This document shows, one piece after another, positions 1 to 11,224 of a stretch of DNA of 64,000 nt (position 1 is its first letter; every line of letters begins with the position of its first letter). Below the pieces are notes generated by a model. That model was not told the DNA's origin, ran no database searches, and saw nothing but the letters and a program-made list of their open reading frames with translations. The DNA is from Labia minor. Its lineage: Eukaryota; Arthropoda; Insecta; Dermaptera; Spongiphoridae. Where the stretch lies: assembly GCA_963082975.1 (NCBI GenBank), contig OY720347.1, positions 14,924,225-14,988,224 of the forward strand. Direction: 5' to 3'. The translations under genes were made by a program, and so were the position numbers.

Positions 1-254
1 CAAAAAACAAGAAAATTTATATTTATATAAATAATCATGTTTTCTCTTTCTACTCAACGTTTTTAATAAAATTATACCTACAGATTATAAACTATTTATG
101 AGCATGAAACCACTTCCAAGACATTTAAGAAAAATAATTAAAAAAAAATGAAATAAGTAAAATTAGAATTCATAAAATAAATTATATTAATCATAACTTT
201 TGAGTATAAAAAAAAGAATATTTTTCTCACTTTTGCTATTTCTTGTATTATGCC

Positions 255-706
255 TACGAGGGTGGGGTGAAAAGTCGACCTGACCAAGAAAAACGAAGTT
301 TTTAAATTTTTTTTTTTTGCTTTATTTTTCAACATTCAAGATAGCTGAGGCCTGTACGATGTCAGCTGAACGTGTGCGTAATATTTTGCACAACCATTTG
401 AATATGGAAAGCTGTGTGCAACGGGGGTGCTGCATTTGCTAACGTTAGACCAAAAACTACTTCGAAAAACCATTTCTACTGACAATTTGGCGTAATCTAA
501 ATGAATTTTTGCGTCGATTCATAACCGTTGATGAGACGTAAATTAAATTAAATTTAATCAATCAATTAATTAACTAAATTAGAACACCGTTATGAGAAAT
601 GTATCAGTGTTGATGGAGATTATGTTCAAAAATAAATCAAAAGAAAAAAAATATAAAAACATCGTTTTTCTTGGTCAGGCCGGAAACTTTTCACCCCACC
701 CTCGTA
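255..706 (+). mobile_element. Internally deleted mariner-type element
   Basis: The element is bounded by inverted repeats of about 40 bp: TACGAGGGTGGGGTGAAAAG at the left and its complement ending in CCCTCGTA at the right, with TA at both outer edges as expected for Tc1/mariner insertion. On +, the interior around 360-540 translates to recognisable mariner transposase pieces: a helix-turn-helix stretch (SAERVRNILHNHL) followed by FLRRFITVDET, which contains the first catalytic Asp of the DD34D triad. The rest of the catalytic domain is missing and there are stops, so this ~450-bp copy of a ~1.3-kb element is dead. It could still be a substrate in trans because both ends look intact. The family call is firm; the exact subfamily is not. 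Confidence 0.85.
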
Positions 707-1987
707 TACTAGTAGTATTATTAGATTAGACAGGAAACATTTTCAGTCCCGGTTAATAGACAGAATATCAACCAACACGTACACAAAGCAACTTGAATAC
801 AAGCAACAATATTGGTGAATGTAAAATGTTACATGCCATGCAAACTTTCAGAAACCATTAGTATTAGAATAGATATAATGTACTCCTATATATATATATA
901 TATTTGTCTATGTATGTATAGCATTTATAAGTCTGGAATGTAGCTTATAGGTCACGGCCCGAATCACACAGACATACACATACTCACAATGAGTTTTCGA
1001 AGGTCTTAAGGTAATTTGCGAGACACTAGGGAAAAGCAAGCAAGCTATGCGGTTAGAACTACTTTGACTCCAAACACATCTGTTGGGCTCATCCCTTCCA
1101 AAATCTCATTTCTATGCTATACTTTACTCAAGACTACAAGCAACTTATTTCCAACTAAAACGAGGGGAAATGGACCATTATTGAGAAATGTGTAACGGTT
1201 ATTGGAACGAAAAGATGCTTATTTGAAATATTATTTCAATTTATACTAAAATGGTTTTATAAAAAACTGAATTATGGGTTAACTCACACTTGATTGTAAA
1301 AGTTTCAAATTCTACATATATTTTTTTCTTTTAAATCATGAAATAAATAACTCTCTCTTAATTATCTAATTTAATTTAATCTAATGTGATGTAAATAATT
1401 ATATTTAGTAAATTTGAATGAATTACAATTAAAAATAACCAAGTTATGTTTATATTTCTATAAAAATTGGAGTTGAAAATGAGTTTGGTGAACTTTCATA
1501 AATGAGATATTAACAAACTTCTAGAAGTGGAAATTATAATACATATAATTATTATGTTGTTGTTTAATAAATTAATCTCAATATTTTATAAAATTAATAT
1601 TTTTTTTTAATTTTATTATTCGTAAATCTCACATATTCGAATATTTTTAAAATTGTTTTTATTTGTACATCAAAATAATATTATATAATTTTACAATAAT
1701 TTAAAAATGTATATTTGTAAATTAGACACTATGTATTTTTAATATAATTATTAATATTATTTTTAATTATTATGATTCTTATTGCCTTTAGGGAGTTGTT
1801 ATTTTTATTTAATTTAAGTTGGTAATCATATTAAGATTAATTTAATATTTTATAATTTGTTAAAGTATAAAATATTACTATTAATAAAATATTTTGATAT
1901 TAATGAAATATAAATGAATATTTTGAAAATCTTTAATTATGAGATAAAAAGTCTTATATAATCTTATCATTTAAAGGTAAGATTACC
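707..1987. other. AT-rich intergenic stretch, no gene seen
   Basis: I see no credible coding exon. There is a short TA microsatellite near 890-903. The rest is simple AT-rich sequence with stops in all frames. Confidence 0.5.
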
Positions 1988-2675
1988 TCGTACGGTCTGT
2001 TCAAAAAAATGTGAATTTTCAATTTTCGCGGGCTGTGTACATTCGATTATCGAAATTAATTTTTTGTTATGTTGGTACACATATGTTTCTCATATGTTGA
2101 TATTATCAGCCATTTTGGATTAGTAATTTGTATTTGACAACTGAAAAATACACATTTTTGTGTATTCTTCGATTTTTAACTTTAAAAAAATGGATCAAAG
2201 AATCTGTATTAAATTTTGCGTTAAAAATGGAATAAAGTGCTCCATCGCACTTAAAATGTTGACTGTGGCATTTGGCGAGTGTAATTTGTCTCAAAAATGT
2301 TTATAAGTGGTACAAGGGACCGAAAAACACAAGCCAAGTTCGATCAAATGTGAACACCGTAATCATGCCAAAACCACCGTATTCACCAGATTTGGCTCCC
2401 TTTGACTTTTTCCTATTCCCAAAACTGAAGAGAAACTAAACTAAAGGAAAGCGTTTTGCTACAATTATTGAGTTAAAGTCGGAATCGAAGAACGAGCTGA
2501 TTGTCATACCGAAAAGCGCATTTCAGAAGTACTCCGACGATTGGAAGAAGGGCTGGCATAAGAGCATTAAATCTGACAATAAAGGGAATTAATTTGAAGG
2601 GGCAAAGTGGATATTGATTAATACTTTTCGAAATAATTCAAAATTCACCTTTTCTTTTGTACACACCTCGTATAT
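1988..2675 (+). mobile_element. Internally deleted mariner with transposase remnants
   Basis: Imperfect inverted repeats can be aligned at about 1989-2030 (CGTACGGTCTGTTCAAAAA) and, inverted, at 2630-2674 (a run ending TTTTGTACACACCTCGTA). Reading on + from 2190, the start of a mariner transposase is visible (MDQRICIKFCVKNGIKCS). It then jumps at ~2330 to the C-terminal part with PYSPDLAPFDFFLFPKL, which carries the third catalytic Asp, followed by KSAFQKYSDDWKKGWHKSI. The central ~600 bp with the first two catalytic Asp residues is gone and stops are present, so the protein is nonfunctional. It differs in sequence from the mariner at 255-706 and so is a second family. Confidence 0.85.
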
Positions 2676-2862
2676 ATTGTAAATTTTTGTTAATAAAAAT
2701 CATTTAAAGTTTTATCTAATTGAATGAGGTATAACCTAATCTATTTAAAGTATACATATTTTTTATGATAAGAAAATTAATTTATCAAATGAATATGAGA
2801 GTCAAGTCCCCAAAATTATAAATTAGGTATTTATAAATAAATATTCTTAAATGATTTAAAAT

Positions 2863-2898
<36 letters not shown>

Positions 2899-2916
2899 CC
2901 ATTTTAAAATATAAAA

Positions 2917-3382
2917 TTAGCTGGAGTGTCTCCACTCGACTATCTCGCAATTTGAATTGGATTAAATAACATAATATATTATATTTAAATTAAATTTAAT
3001 TAATTATAAATTATAAATTTAAATTAATAAATAATTTTTATTAAACCAGCGCATGTTTGGCTCTTTGTTGATGGCACCACGTCACGTGTTGGCGCGTGAG
3101 ATTTGCAGTGTTAAAAAATTAATCCAGCGATTCAAACAAGCTGAAATTCTATATATAGTAGTTTTATATAATTTTAAATCATTTGAAAGTTGATAGAAAA
3201 CTACGAATTTTGAATAATTCCGGTATACCAAATTTCATTATTCTAGCTCAAACCGTTTTTGCGTAATCTTGTCTACATACACACAAATTTTTTCTCAGCC
3301 TTAGTGAAAATGACTCAGGAACCTTCAAAACGTATAAAAACATCAAAATCTCGACATTGAAAATTTCTGGAGAGATAGTAAA
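2917..3382 (-). mobile_element. Helentron-like nonautonomous element HA, copy 1
   Basis: Member of a repeat family (HA) seen eight or more times here. Read on -, a member starts with a small hairpin (CTATCTC..GAGATAG), then a TG-rich microsatellite, a conserved block ending in a GC-richer stretch with CACGTGACGTGGTGCC, an AT tract, and a terminal hairpin GAGTGGAGACACTCC followed by AGCTTA and a run of T. No coding capacity is seen. The layout (5' palindrome, internal microsatellite, 3' stem-loop, T-rich target) resembles DINE-1/INE-1 type Helentron derivatives. That classification is inference; the repeat family itself is directly visible. This copy has a ~100-bp internal deletion near 3170. 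Confidence 0.7.
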
Positions 3383-4479
3383 AACGAAAAATAATTCTTA
3401 AAAAAAAAAAAAAAAAAAAAAATCAATGTGAATGTTGTAAATTTATTCACCTCTCGGTTCTTTTTTTAGAACGGGCCACAGAACAATATTTAATATAATT
3501 TTAGTCCTCCATTGGACTAAATCTAATTCATTTTTATAAGCTTATTATATTGAAATATGAAATCGTTTTAGATACATGAATATTTAACAGGGTATTATTT
3601 TAAAATGAACGATAATAAAAATATTTTATTAGAATATAAAATTAGTTTATCTATTGAAGGAAGGTAGGCTATCTTTTTTTATTATTGTAATTTGGCCCAT
3701 CCTACCTGACTATTGGAAGGTTTATTCAGGTGGACTCGGAGGAACTATTTTATAAATGAGAATATTTGAAGTTGAATCTATCCCTTGCCATTTATGGGTG
3801 TGTATTGAGTTATCAACCTACGTATATCTATCGGGTTGGCTCGGAAGGTTTAAAAATGGATCATACGGAGAGAGAATCCGCCCTTGCTAGCTTCTAACGA
3901 CGTAATCGGCCTCGTATTAGTCATCCCTGTTATTCTCACTTATTATTCCACATGATCTAGTAAAAGCCATTGAAGGGCTTTACCGGTTTAATTGCTCTCG
4001 TCCAACAGAGGAAGGATGGATCATCCCGAGTGTCCGCTTGTCATTTCACTGCACTTTATCTCGCATGCTAAAACTCAAATGGCTTGGATAGAAGTAGCGG
4101 CTGGGGAAATAAAAATGACATAATTTTTATTTGCCATCATCGATCACCGACAAGATCTTCTTGTCTAGCGTAGTTGGGGATGATAAATAATCTTCTAAAT
4201 TCTTTTACCTTAAAAAAACACAGAAACAGTTTCTTCAAATTCTCTTTATTTATGCCTGTAATGATAGTTCTATTGATTAGCACCGCACCCTTCGCCTTCC
4301 TATTCCCTGTTCATTGACAGGCTAAAATTAATTGCCGATTTACTTGACGCCTACCTATCTATCTATCTATCTATCTATCTATATATATATATATATATAA
4401 ACACTTAATCCACACACACACACATACCAATCAATGATTTATTTAACCTATTTAATAAATTCTATCATGAACAATTTTT
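3383..4479. other. Unique-looking intergenic sequence, no gene recognised
   Basis: The first part is simple AT-rich DNA with a long A run at 3400-3422. From 3700 to 4330 the base composition is more balanced than the surroundings, but I find no open frame or splice pattern that I can defend. A (TATC)n/(TA)n microsatellite lies at 4350-4400, followed by a CA run. Confidence 0.45.
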
Positions 4480-5073
4480 AGTATCTCGCCAGAGATAGTA
4501 TTACAATCACGAACATTTTTGATGTCAGGATTTTGATGTTTTTATACGTTTTGAAGGTTCCTGAATCATTTTCACTAAGGTTGAGAAAAATGTCTGTGTG
4601 TGTGTGTATATGTGTGTATGTATGTAGACAAGATTACGCAAAAACGGTTTGTCCTAGAATCACGAAATTTGGCATACGGGCATTATTCAAAATTCGTAGT
4701 TTTCTATAACTTTTGAGAAATGTAGCTCAACCGGAAGATGGTCATTATCTACAACGCTTTGATTTTTTTTTCTTTAAAGTGACCGTAAAAATAAAGATAT
4801 ATGTTTGATAGTTTTTCACGTGATTAAAAATTGTATAAAACTGCTATATATAGAATTTCAGCTTGTTTGAATAGCTGAAAGTACCGCAATTAATTTTTTA
4901 ACACTGCAAATCACACGCCAACACGTGACGTGGTGCCATCAACAAAGAGTCAAACATGCGGTGATTTAATAAATATTATTTATTTATTAATTTTAATTTA
5001 TAATTAAATTTAATATATGTTATTTTATTCAATTTAAATTTGCGAGATAATCGAGTGGAGATACTCCAGCTTA
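4480..5073 (+). mobile_element. Helentron-like element HA, copy 2 (near full length)
   Basis: One of the most complete HA copies, about 594 bp. It opens with GTATCTCGCCAGAGATAG (hairpin), continues through a TG microsatellite at ~4593-4625 and the conserved block, and closes with TCGAGTGGAGATACTCCAGC and TTA before a T run. The 5' hairpin motif GCGAGATA is repeated just inside the 3' hairpin at 5041-5050, which is the kind of asymmetric subterminal repeat described for Helentron derivatives. Noncoding. Confidence 0.75.
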
Positions 5074-5456
5074 TTTTTATTTAATACCTTATGTTAAAAA
5101 TATTTCATTTTATAAACGAAATATATAAGGGAAATGATATATTTCAAAATTTATTGAAATTTTTATATATATATAGATTCTTGAATATTTTTTTTTAATT
5201 AAATTTTTTTTTTTGATATTACATTTTTCAGCAATATAAAAACGTTTAAACCAGATTAACATAGAAATATTAAACTTATATCTTATCTTATCTTCTTATA
5301 CGAGTAAAAATTGTTTCTCTGTTTCTCTGTTTCATTGTTCTCAAAAACCGCTCTAACGATTTTTTTGAAATTCACAACAGAGATAGTATTTATAAAGAAA
5401 AATTGAGTTTTATTGATCACATCTCACGAAACTTTATTAGTTCTTCTTAATTTAAA
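5074..5456. other. AT-rich intergenic stretch
   Basis: No gene or recognisable repeat was identified. Homopolymer-rich sequence. Confidence 0.45.
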
Positions 5457-5690
5457 TTTATAATATATGGATGACGTCACAACCACCGCCTGTGAGATAT
5501 ATATATCTATTCTTAAAATAAAATTAAAAATATTTATATTATATTCATATATTTGATTTTTTTTTTATTTCATTAATAGTTTTACATTTAAATTATTTGA
5601 AATTGTTTCACACAACGTTTTGAAGATTTATCTTTATATTCGATTCGATATATACTAGGAGAATTAAATGACGTTATCAATTTATTATAC
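5457..5690 (+). mobile_element. Helentron-like element HB, internal fragment
   Basis: Matches the second Helentron-like family (HB; compare 13437-13733 and 56735-57620). It has a TGACGTCA palindrome at ~5471, the block leading to a run resembling TTTAAATTATTTGAAATTGTTTC, and a TGACGTTATCAATTT tail. Both ends are missing. Noncoding. Confidence 0.55.
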
Positions 5691-5754
5691 TCCGGTAAAT
5701 ATTATAAAATATTATTTACTAAATATTCAAACAATATCAAATATTCAATTAGAT

Positions 5755-5865
5755 AAAACATTTATTTGTTTTTGTGTTCTTATTTAAAATACATTTTAAT
5801 TTAATCAGTAAATTAATTATATATATTATTATTGTAAATGTTATATCTATCTATGTGTCCCTTCA
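5755..5865 (-). mobile_element. Short Helitron H1 3'-region fragment
   Basis: The reverse complement matches the segment near the 3' end of Helitron family H1 (the stretch before the terminal hairpins, compare 27110-27240), including the ATTTAATCAGTAAATTAATT run. Only about 110 bp remain. An open frame across 5838-6044 is not a gene: it starts in repeat sequence and shows no homology I recognise. Confidence 0.55.
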
Positions 5866-6307
5866 TACATTTTGAATTCACCCATAATATATCTTATATT
5901 CTTATATACTTACTTGAATATAATTTAAAAAGTTTTAAAAGTTTTTTTTTAATATTTTATGAATTCAAATCGTCAATTGAAAATGAAAAATCCAATTATG
6001 AGATCAATTATTCATATAATTTTAAATGTTTTCGTGTTTTATAAATAAAATATTAAAAAAATAAACTTATAAACAAAATATTCTTTGAATTATTTTGAAA
6101 CATTTTAGGAAACAAATTTTTAATGGGTCATTTTTAGAAATTCCATTTAACAATTATAATAAATAATTAAAAAATTGTAAAATTTTTAAAGTATATAAAA
6201 ATAAATTGTATAAATTGGTTAAAGGGTCGAGTGATAGTTCGGTGTCACAGGTATATATTTTATATCAACACGCCTACTTTTCTGTTTGTATGTTATTATT
6301 TGAATGG
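5866..6307. other. AT-rich intergenic stretch
   Basis: No gene or repeat recognised. Confidence 0.4.
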
Positions 6308-6854
6308 AGAGGAAAAATTAATGGAGGTTTGAAATTAATAGTGATAAGAAAAAATATTTAGTGATAAAGAGGAACAGTATTAATTAATATAGAAAATATA
6401 AAATTTGAATATGTAGAAAAATTGAATGTAATCACGAAGGATAATAATATTTGAGAAGAATTTAAATGGAGGTATCAATCGGGAAACGCCTGTTATCATG
6501 CAGTAAAGACCATGGACGCATAGGAAGGGACGTAAGAGAGATGGGACAAGGGCTCAGGATAGGGACATTTGGAGAAATGTAGCCAAGAACTTTCGAGTAT
6601 CTTTGAGTTATATAAATAGATAGATATAACATTTACAATAATAATATATATATAATTAATTTACTGATTAAATTAAAATATATTTTAAATAAGAACACAA
6701 AAAGAAATGAATGTTTTATGTAATATACTGATTGAAACAAAATGGATGAAAACCTTTTACTACTTTTAACCAAATACGATGTACCACTCGGGGGTACAGG
6801 GGGCGGAGCCCCCGTCCAGCTGTGAAGAGCGCCGAAGGCGCTCGGACCAGCTGG
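6308..6854 (+). mobile_element. Helitron H1, 5'-truncated and internally deleted copy
   Basis: Contains the distal part of Helitron family H1: decayed reverse-transcriptase-derived sequence at 6310-6600, then the conserved 3' region and terminal hairpins (GGGGGCGGAGCCCCC and GAGCGCCGAAGGCGCTC). It ends in CTGG at 6851-6854 followed by T, which fits the Helitron CTRR terminus. Compared with 24972-27343, about 280 bp are missing at 6508 where the reading jumps from the RT thumb-like segment to the C-terminal tail. Confidence 0.75.
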
Positions 6855-7465
6855 TATATATATATATATATATACGTTCAATCTAATAAATTATTTTTAT
6901 TGAATATTTAAGAGTTGTGTGAGTATCATTTTAATAGAGTCAAATTTAATTGAATTTATAAACAAAACAAAACAATAAATGAAAGTGTGTGTGATTTTTT
7001 AATTTATATTTTTGCGCCTATATGAATATATATATTTATATATATTTATATAAATGAAAGTTAAGTTTTATAGTCGAAAATTTAATTATTATATGGTAAT
7101 ATAATAGAGTTCAACATAAGAACATTTATAGCAAATTGTAAGTGAGTCTAATAAAATATGAAAAGGAAAAGAATAATTTTTAAACTATAACTATTACAAA
7201 ATTTAATATGTAAGAATATAATTTAAGTAGTGATTTTTTTATAATTACTACTTTTATATTATATAGCAACAAGGGAGAAGGCAAGGAGGGGGGCAGTCCC
7301 AGGGGCTGGCAGACATTATTATTACAAAAATATTATAATAATCATAATAAAGAAGAAAACAAAAATACTAATACAAAAATAAAAATAATAATTAAATAAG
7401 TAAATTACTATATTTATAAAAAAATTAATTCTATTCTGTATCTTAAACTTTTATATGCAATATAA
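6855..7465. other. AT-rich intergenic stretch
   Basis: No gene recognised. There is a TA microsatellite at 6855-6873 and a small purine-rich GC patch near 7270-7310. Confidence 0.4.
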
Positions 7466-7681
7466 AATAAACTGGAGTTTCATACAATTTGAATTGGATT
7501 AAATAACATATATTATATTTAAATTTAATTTATTTAATTAAATTATCAATTAAAATTACTAAATAATATTTATTAAACCAGCGCGTGTTTGGCTCTTTGT
7601 TGATGACACCAAGTCACGTGCTGGCGCGCGATTTGCAGTGTTAAAAATTTAATTCCGGTACTTTCAGCGATTCAATCAAGC
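7466..7681 (-). mobile_element. Helentron-like element HA, truncated copy 3
   Basis: Retains the HA 3' end and AT tract plus the GC-richer block (read on -). The match stops abruptly after the TTCAATCAAGC segment and the rest of the element is absent. Confidence 0.65.
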
Positions 7682-8449
7682 AAACAAACAAATTTACAGA
7701 CAAGATGAAATATAAATAAATAAACTCATATAAAAAGGAAAAATATTATTAAATATTATCTTCTTCAAAAAAAAATATTTCTTCGTTGTATTATCAAACT
7801 TAAATAAAATTAAAATTAGTGGCCATAAAGATAATATGACCAAAGATTTTTAATGCTAAAATCCAAATGGTAAAATTATACAGCTCATCTAAAGAACAGT
7901 TGAGAAAATCTCATTTTTCAAGCAGAGAGACTTAAAAAAAATGGATCATAAAATTATTTATAAAAGTGAGGGTAGGATAGCTTTATAATTTGTAGAATAT
8001 AAGGAAAGAAAAATTGAATATTTTCTAATAAGAAATTAACATATCAATTATAAAAATTAATCATTCAAGGTCGACCAGAGAAAGAAATTTGATCAAATGG
8101 AAAGTTGGTTGGTGGCAGAACACAATTAATAGTAGAACTATTTTCTCATTCTATCTTACATTTAAATAAATAAACTTATTCATTTTTAGTTAAAATTGAA
8201 TTATTTTTAGATAGAACTTGAATTCACCTTCTTTTGAAAATATTAATACTGATAAATGGTTGAATTAATAAAGTTATTTTTTTATATTTTCAGTAAAACA
8301 TTAATAATTTTATCAATTTAAAACTTGATCTCAATATTAATTATATATATTTAAATTTAGTTATTATAATTAGATAAATTATTTGTAAATTGGTTGTTAT
8401 ATGTTATAGATTGTGTATGTATTTAATTCAAATTAATGTCTATTAATTT
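7682..8449. other. AT-rich intergenic stretch
   Basis: No gene or repeat recognised. Confidence 0.4.
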
Positions 8450-9046
8450 TATTATCTAGCCAGAAAATTTTCGAGGTCGAGATTTTGAAGTTTTATACAT
8501 TTTGAAGGTTCCTGAGTCATTTTCACTAGGGTTGAGAAAAAATGTCTGTGTGTATGTGTGTATGTAGTCAAGATTACGCAAAAACGGTTTGAGCTAGAAT
8601 AATGAAATTTGGTATACCGGAATTATTCAAAATTCGTAGTTTTCTATCAACTTTTGAGAAATGTAGCTCAATTGGAAGAGGGTCATTACCTACAACGTTT
8701 TGATTTTTACTTCATCTAAAGTGAACGTAAAAATAAAGATATATGTTTGATAGTTTTTCACGTGATTAAAAATTGTATAAAACTGCTATATATAGAATTT
8801 CAGCTTGATTGAATCGCTGTAAGTACCAGAATTAATTTTTTAAATTTTTTAACACGTTGACTGCCAATCAAGCGCCAGCACGTGACGCAGTGTCATCAAC
8901 AAAGAGCCAAATATTCGCTGGTTTAATAAATATTATTTATTAATTTTAATTTATAATTTAATTTAATTTAATTTAAATATAATATATTATGTTATTTAAT
9001 CCAATTCAAATTACAACATAGTCGAGTGGAGACACTCCACAGCTTA
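8450..9046 (+). mobile_element. Helentron-like element HA, copy 4 (near full length)
   Basis: About 597 bp with the HA layout: degraded 5' hairpin at ~8451, TG microsatellite at ~8550, conserved block, GC-richer segment, AT tract, then GTCGAGTGGAGACACTCC and AGCTTA before T. Noncoding. Confidence 0.75.
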
Positions 9047-9112
9047 TTTTTTACATTTTTTCATCTTTTACTATTGTTAAATTAAATGTAGAATTACAAA
9101 TTAAATTAAAAA

Positions 9113-9338
9113 TAAGTTGACCTGTGGCCATGTCCGAACCGACCGACGGTTTGAAGTAAATTAATTTCCAGCTACAGAAACAATTTCAAATAATTTAAAT
9201 ATATCTATTAATGTAATAAAAAAACAGATATAAATATAAGATAAATATTTTTAATTTTATTTTATTTATAATATATATGTAAGACCAGGCTGTGACATCA
9301 TGAATGGTTGGATGACGTCATATAATTTTTAAGAACCA
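9113..9338 (-). mobile_element. Helentron-like element HB, 3' part
   Basis: Read on -, it carries TGACGTCA (at ~9313), the A/T block with ATTATTTGAAATTGTTTC, CTGTAGCTGGAAATTAATTT, and a terminus with a CTGTGG-type half-hairpin followed by CAACTTA and T. This matches the end of the 56735-57620 copy and defines the HB 3' terminus (hairpin plus CTTA plus T). Confidence 0.6.
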
Positions 9339-9748
9339 AATTGAAAAAATTTAGAAAAAACTGGACTAGATTTATGAATTAATTTGCATATATATAAAAT
9401 TATTTTGGAAATAGTTCCTCCAACTGAAAAATATACTGGAACCAAAGAAGGTTGAGATATATAAAATGTTAATTGGGTATGTAACTAATGTATTACTTAC
9501 TAAATTTTTTTTAGAATTAAAAGAGAAATTCATACTAGAAAAGAATTGTTTAACGTAATTTGGTAAAAACACAGCAAAGAAAAGCATAACTCATCGATAT
9601 CTTCGAAATGACATGTAGACTTACTATACGGTATCCCAACCAAGATAAGAACAATTCTTACCATTTACCCTCTTTTTTATGAAATATATTTACATTAAAT
9701 TAAAATTATATCACATTCGGCAAAAAATTATAAATTTAATTTGAACCA
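9339..9748. other. Intergenic sequence, no gene recognised
   Basis: A reverse-strand open frame of 71 codons spans 9372-9587 but has no recognisable domain and sits in low-complexity sequence. I do not call it a gene. Confidence 0.4.
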
Positions 9749-9961
9749 TCTATATATTTAATACGCTAGTGTCCGTCTGTACGCAAAAAACTCCAGAGCC
9801 TAAACTACAAGGAGTAAGGTAACCAAATTTTTCTGAGGTGAAGGGTACCTCAAATGATGAAAAATAAAAAAGAAATTAGAATCTTAGGTAACTCCTGAGC
9901 TGAGCTGCGGGTGTTCCATTTTCCAGAAATATATATAAAGGAGAGCGTTTGTATGTATATA

Positions 9962-10035
9962 ATTTGTTTACTTTTTTGCTGTCATAGAAACAGATATATA
10001 TATATATATATTTAATTAGAACCTTTCTCTCTCTC
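9962..10035. repeat. TA and CT microsatellites inside Helitron H2
   Basis: (TA)n near 9993-10009 and TCTCTCTCTCCCTCT near 10027 recur at the same place in all H2 copies (29232-29275, 31281-31312). They are part of the element, not independent host repeats. Confidence 0.6.
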
Positions 10036-10239
10036 CCTCTATTTAAAATTTTAAAAAATGGAGTGTTCTAGCCAAATTAAGAAATTTAAATGCCTTATGC
10101 AACATTGATAGGTAAATGAATTGGACTGGAAGAGGAGACATATGATTAGAGAAATTGATGAAAAATCATCCGAAATGTAATTAAACAAAAAAATTCAAGA
10201 ATTATGATACGGATACGACTTACATACAATTAACATACA

Positions 10240-10985
10240 AAATGTAGAATTTGAAAAAGTATAAATATTTAAATACTTAAGATCTCTAATCACGAGAGAT
10301 AATAATATTCGAGAAGAATTTAAATCGACGTTGTAATTGAGTAACGCCTGTTATTATGCAGTAAAGGGGTTTATCTCATCAAAGAGGATCAAAATTAAAA
10401 TATATAAAACAATTATTTTTCATGTTGATCGATGATAGGGTGACCATATTTCGAGAACACCAAACCGGGACAAACGGTATTTTTTAGAACTAAATTGAAA
10501 AAATTTTGAAAAAAAAAATTAAGAAATGTCCTAAATATTGAAAAAACGGGACAGTAGGCTGTCCCGAAGACATTTTTGGGACAGTGCACCTAAAGACGGG
10601 ACGTTTGGTCACCCTATCGATGACTCTGGGAGATTGGAGTATTTGTGAGATTAATATTGTTCGCAGCATTTATAGGCCAAAAGAAGATGAGGTCACAGGG
10701 GGATGGCGGAAATGGCATAACGAGAAATAATTTCCAGATATAGTTAAGGTTATAAAATCAAGAAGGCTGGGATGGGAAGGGGACGTGGTTGGAATTGGAG
10801 AAACTAGAAATTGGGAGAAACCGATTGGGAAACATCCGGTGGAAGACCAAGGACCAAGGTGGGTGGACAATGAAGGAAGGGACATGGGAGAGATGGGACA
10901 GGGTAGGATTTGGTTGTAGCTCAGGATAGGGACGCTTAGAGAAATGTGGATTTTGCGGCTAAGAACTTTCGAAAACTGTAGAGAC
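10240..10985 (+). pseudogene. Non-LTR reverse transcriptase remnant inside Helitron H2
   Basis: Homologous in order to the RT C-terminal region at 60150-59480 on -. It has the EKYKYLRSLIT-type segment at ~10250, interruption by the hAT MITE, then RLGWEGDVVGIGE and a GKHPVEDQGPRWVDNEGRD-like tail. This corresponds to the conserved C-terminal region of arthropod non-LTR retrotransposon polyproteins (normally G(K/R)RP.GRPRTRW). Several frameshifts and stops are present. Inference: the Helitron ancestor acquired this by insertion or capture. Confidence 0.6.
10436..10616. mobile_element. hAT-type MITE nested in Helitron H2 (copy A)
   Basis: Inverted ends TAGGGTGACCATAT and TTTGGTCACCCTA, 181 bp. 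The 8-bp target duplication TCGATGAC is perfect on the right and lacks one base on the left. The other H2 copies at 29.66 and 30.73 kb carry the same insertion with a clean TCGATGAC site, so it predates spread of the Helitron. Inside are palindromic GGGACAGT-like segments. Confidence 0.8.
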
Positions 10986-11224
10986 ACAGAGTTAGATAAA
11001 TATAACATATACAATAATAATATATAATTAATTTACTGATTAAATTAAAATATATTTTACAAGAAAACAAATACATGTCTTATCAACTTATACTGATTGA
11101 AACAAAATGGATGAAAATCTTTTACATACAGACTTTCAACCAAATACTATGTATCACTCGGGGGCACAGGGGGCGGAGCCCCCGTCTAGGTGTGAAGAGC
11201 GCCGAAGGCGCTCGGAGCAGCTAG

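Larger units (their letters stand above)
9749..11224 (+). mobile_element. Helitron family H2, full-length copy A
   Basis: Starts with TCTATATATTTAATACG directly after an A and ends with CTAG (11221-11224) directly before a T, the expected Helitron A|T insertion. Just inside the 3' end are two strong palindromes, GGGGGCGGAGCCCCC and GAGCGCCGAAGGCGCTC. No Rep/helicase is encoded, so it is nonautonomous (1476 bp). The interior contains a nested hAT MITE (10436-10616) and decayed reverse-transcriptase sequence (~10240-10985). The last ~250 bp are shared with family H1, while the 5' end is different. Confidence 0.85.

Noticed and set aside
9372..9587. 71-codon open frame on - as a small gene
   Set aside because: Low-complexity Phe/Ser/Asn-rich translation in AT-rich DNA, with no start context or homology.
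10670..11014. 114-codon open frame on -
   Set aside because: Antisense to the RT-derived region in Helitron H2; the homology (GK..P...PRWVDN) is on the + strand.
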